A DNA stretch of 5,893 nt from contig DASULK010000170.1 of the NCBI GenBank assembly GCA_036278255.1, positions 1-5,893 on the forward strand. The letters are read 5' to 3'. The position numbers and the translations under genes are program-made. This stretch comes from DASULK01 sp036278255. GTDB lineage: Bacteria > Actinomycetota > Actinomycetes > Mycobacteriales > Micromonosporaceae. The first letter of the stretch is position 1. The number at the start of each line of letters is the position of its first letter. Under the pieces are notes generated by a model, which saw only the letters and a program-made list of their open reading frames with translations, ran no database searches and had not been told where the DNA came from. This document shows positions 5,360 to 5,893 of the stretch, in pieces.

Positions 5360-5893
5360 GTGACGCCTCCCGCACCCACCGGGCGGGCGCCCCGTTGGGC
5401 CCGCATCCTGCTCAGTTTGGGGTTGGCCTTACTGATGATTGCGGGCATCAGCACGGTGGCGTTGCGTACTCTGGTGACGCGCTACGACAAAGCCTTCACC
5501 AAGGAACAGCTGTTGGACGGGGCTGCGCGCCACGAAACGAGGCACCGGTCCAGCGTCTCCGGGCCACTCAACTATCTGCTCGTCGGCTCCGATCAGCGAC
5601 CGAAGAACCCGGATGCCGGTGAACGCTCCGACACCATCATGATCGTGCACATTCCGGCCGGGTTGGATCGCGCGTATCTGATCTCCGTACCGCGGGATCT
5701 GCTCGTCCAGATTCCGGCGCACGCACCGACCGGTTTCGGTGGGGGCACCGACCGGATCAATGCCGCTTTCCAGTTCGGCCGGGGCGGCAAGGGCGGCACG
5801 CAACTCCTCTCGGCGACGCTGACGCAGCTCACCGGGATCCGCTTCGACGGCGCGGTGATCATCAATTTCGCCGGATTCCGCAAGGTGATCGAC
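5360..5893 (+). CDS. LCP (LytR-CpsA-Psr) family protein, third paralogue (3' truncated)
   Basis: This frame runs off the right edge, giving 178 residues from GTG 5360. A transmembrane helix lies at about 14-35, followed by NYLLVGSDQR (71-80, D78, R80), RSDTIMIVHIP (89-99), LISVPRDLL (107-115), RINAAFQFG (132-140), TQLTGIRFDG (155-164) and IINFAGFRKVID (167-178). These are LCP motifs in family order, and the sequence resembles the second paralogue more than the first. The start is uncertain. GTG 5360 is the first GTG, ATG or TTG after an in-frame TGA at 5240-5242, but it has no ribosome site. The frame is open from 5243 and encodes a Gly/Pro/Glu-rich stretch typical of LCP tails, and GGGAGG at 5266-5271 points to ATC 5273 or ACG 5276. 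Translation may thus begin earlier on a non-standard codon, or a base may be wrong. It is probably a third wall-polymer ligase. Confidence 0.88.
   Translation, partial: MTPPAPTGRAPRWARILLSLGLALLMIAGISTVALRTLVTRYDKAFTKEQLLDGAARHETRHRSSVSGPLNYLLVGSDQRPKNPDAGERSDTIMIVHIPAGLDRAYLISVPRDLLVQIPAHAPTGFGGGTDRINAAFQFGRGGKGGTQLLSATLTQLTGIRFDGAVIINFAGFRKVID

Noticed and set aside
5239..5622. A frame from GTG 5239 overlapping the third LCP gene.
   Set aside because: The translation has no LCP motifs and turns into Arg/Gly-rich shadow. It matters only if a frameshift joined it to the LCP frame, which the sequence does not show.

Overview
The window is high-GC DNA with strong G/C preference at third codon positions, GTG starts and few Shine-Dalgarno sequences. 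This points to an actinomycete. The gene content suggests the Micromonosporaceae (Micromonospora/Salinispora-like), but this is an inference from style and content, not a database match. All six recognisable genes lie on the + strand.

Region 1 (1-765) is the 3' part of a multi-spanning membrane protein that resembles an actinobacterial ABC-2-type exporter permease. A 152-bp non-coding gap follows (766-917). It contains a perfect 18-bp inverted repeat and an 11-bp direct repeat. Region 2 (918-2490) is a tight pair: a small flavin-reductase/FMN-binding split-barrel protein, then 19 nt later a short-chain dehydrogenase whose motifs match UDP-glucuronate decarboxylase (UDP-xylose synthase).

Region 3 (2574-5893) holds three tandem LytR-CpsA-Psr (LCP) genes. 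The first two are complete (416 and 399 aa). The third runs off the right edge. Each LCP protein has a cytoplasmic tail, one membrane anchor and an extracytoplasmic catalytic domain with the family's Asp/Arg pyrophosphate-handling motifs. LCP enzymes transfer lipid-linked glycopolymers to peptidoglycan, so the cluster most likely serves cell-wall glycopolymer assembly: a nucleotide-sugar enzyme supplies UDP-xylose, and a set of ligases attaches the finished polymer. Xylose is a characteristic whole-cell sugar of Micromonosporaceae, which fits.

The LCP genes are separated by 83-180 bp gaps, each with its own promoter-like elements, so they may be transcribed separately. Three genes have a TACCCT/TACCTT box 6-7 nt before a start codon, as expected of leaderless actinobacterial transcripts. 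The main oddities are the apparent lack of a normal start codon at the ribosome-binding site of the third LCP gene, a 9-bp-arm palindrome just before it, different cysteine pairs in the first two LCP proteins, and a Pro in place of the third Gly of the dinucleotide-binding motif in the decarboxylase. I see no RNA genes, mobile elements or CRISPR arrays.
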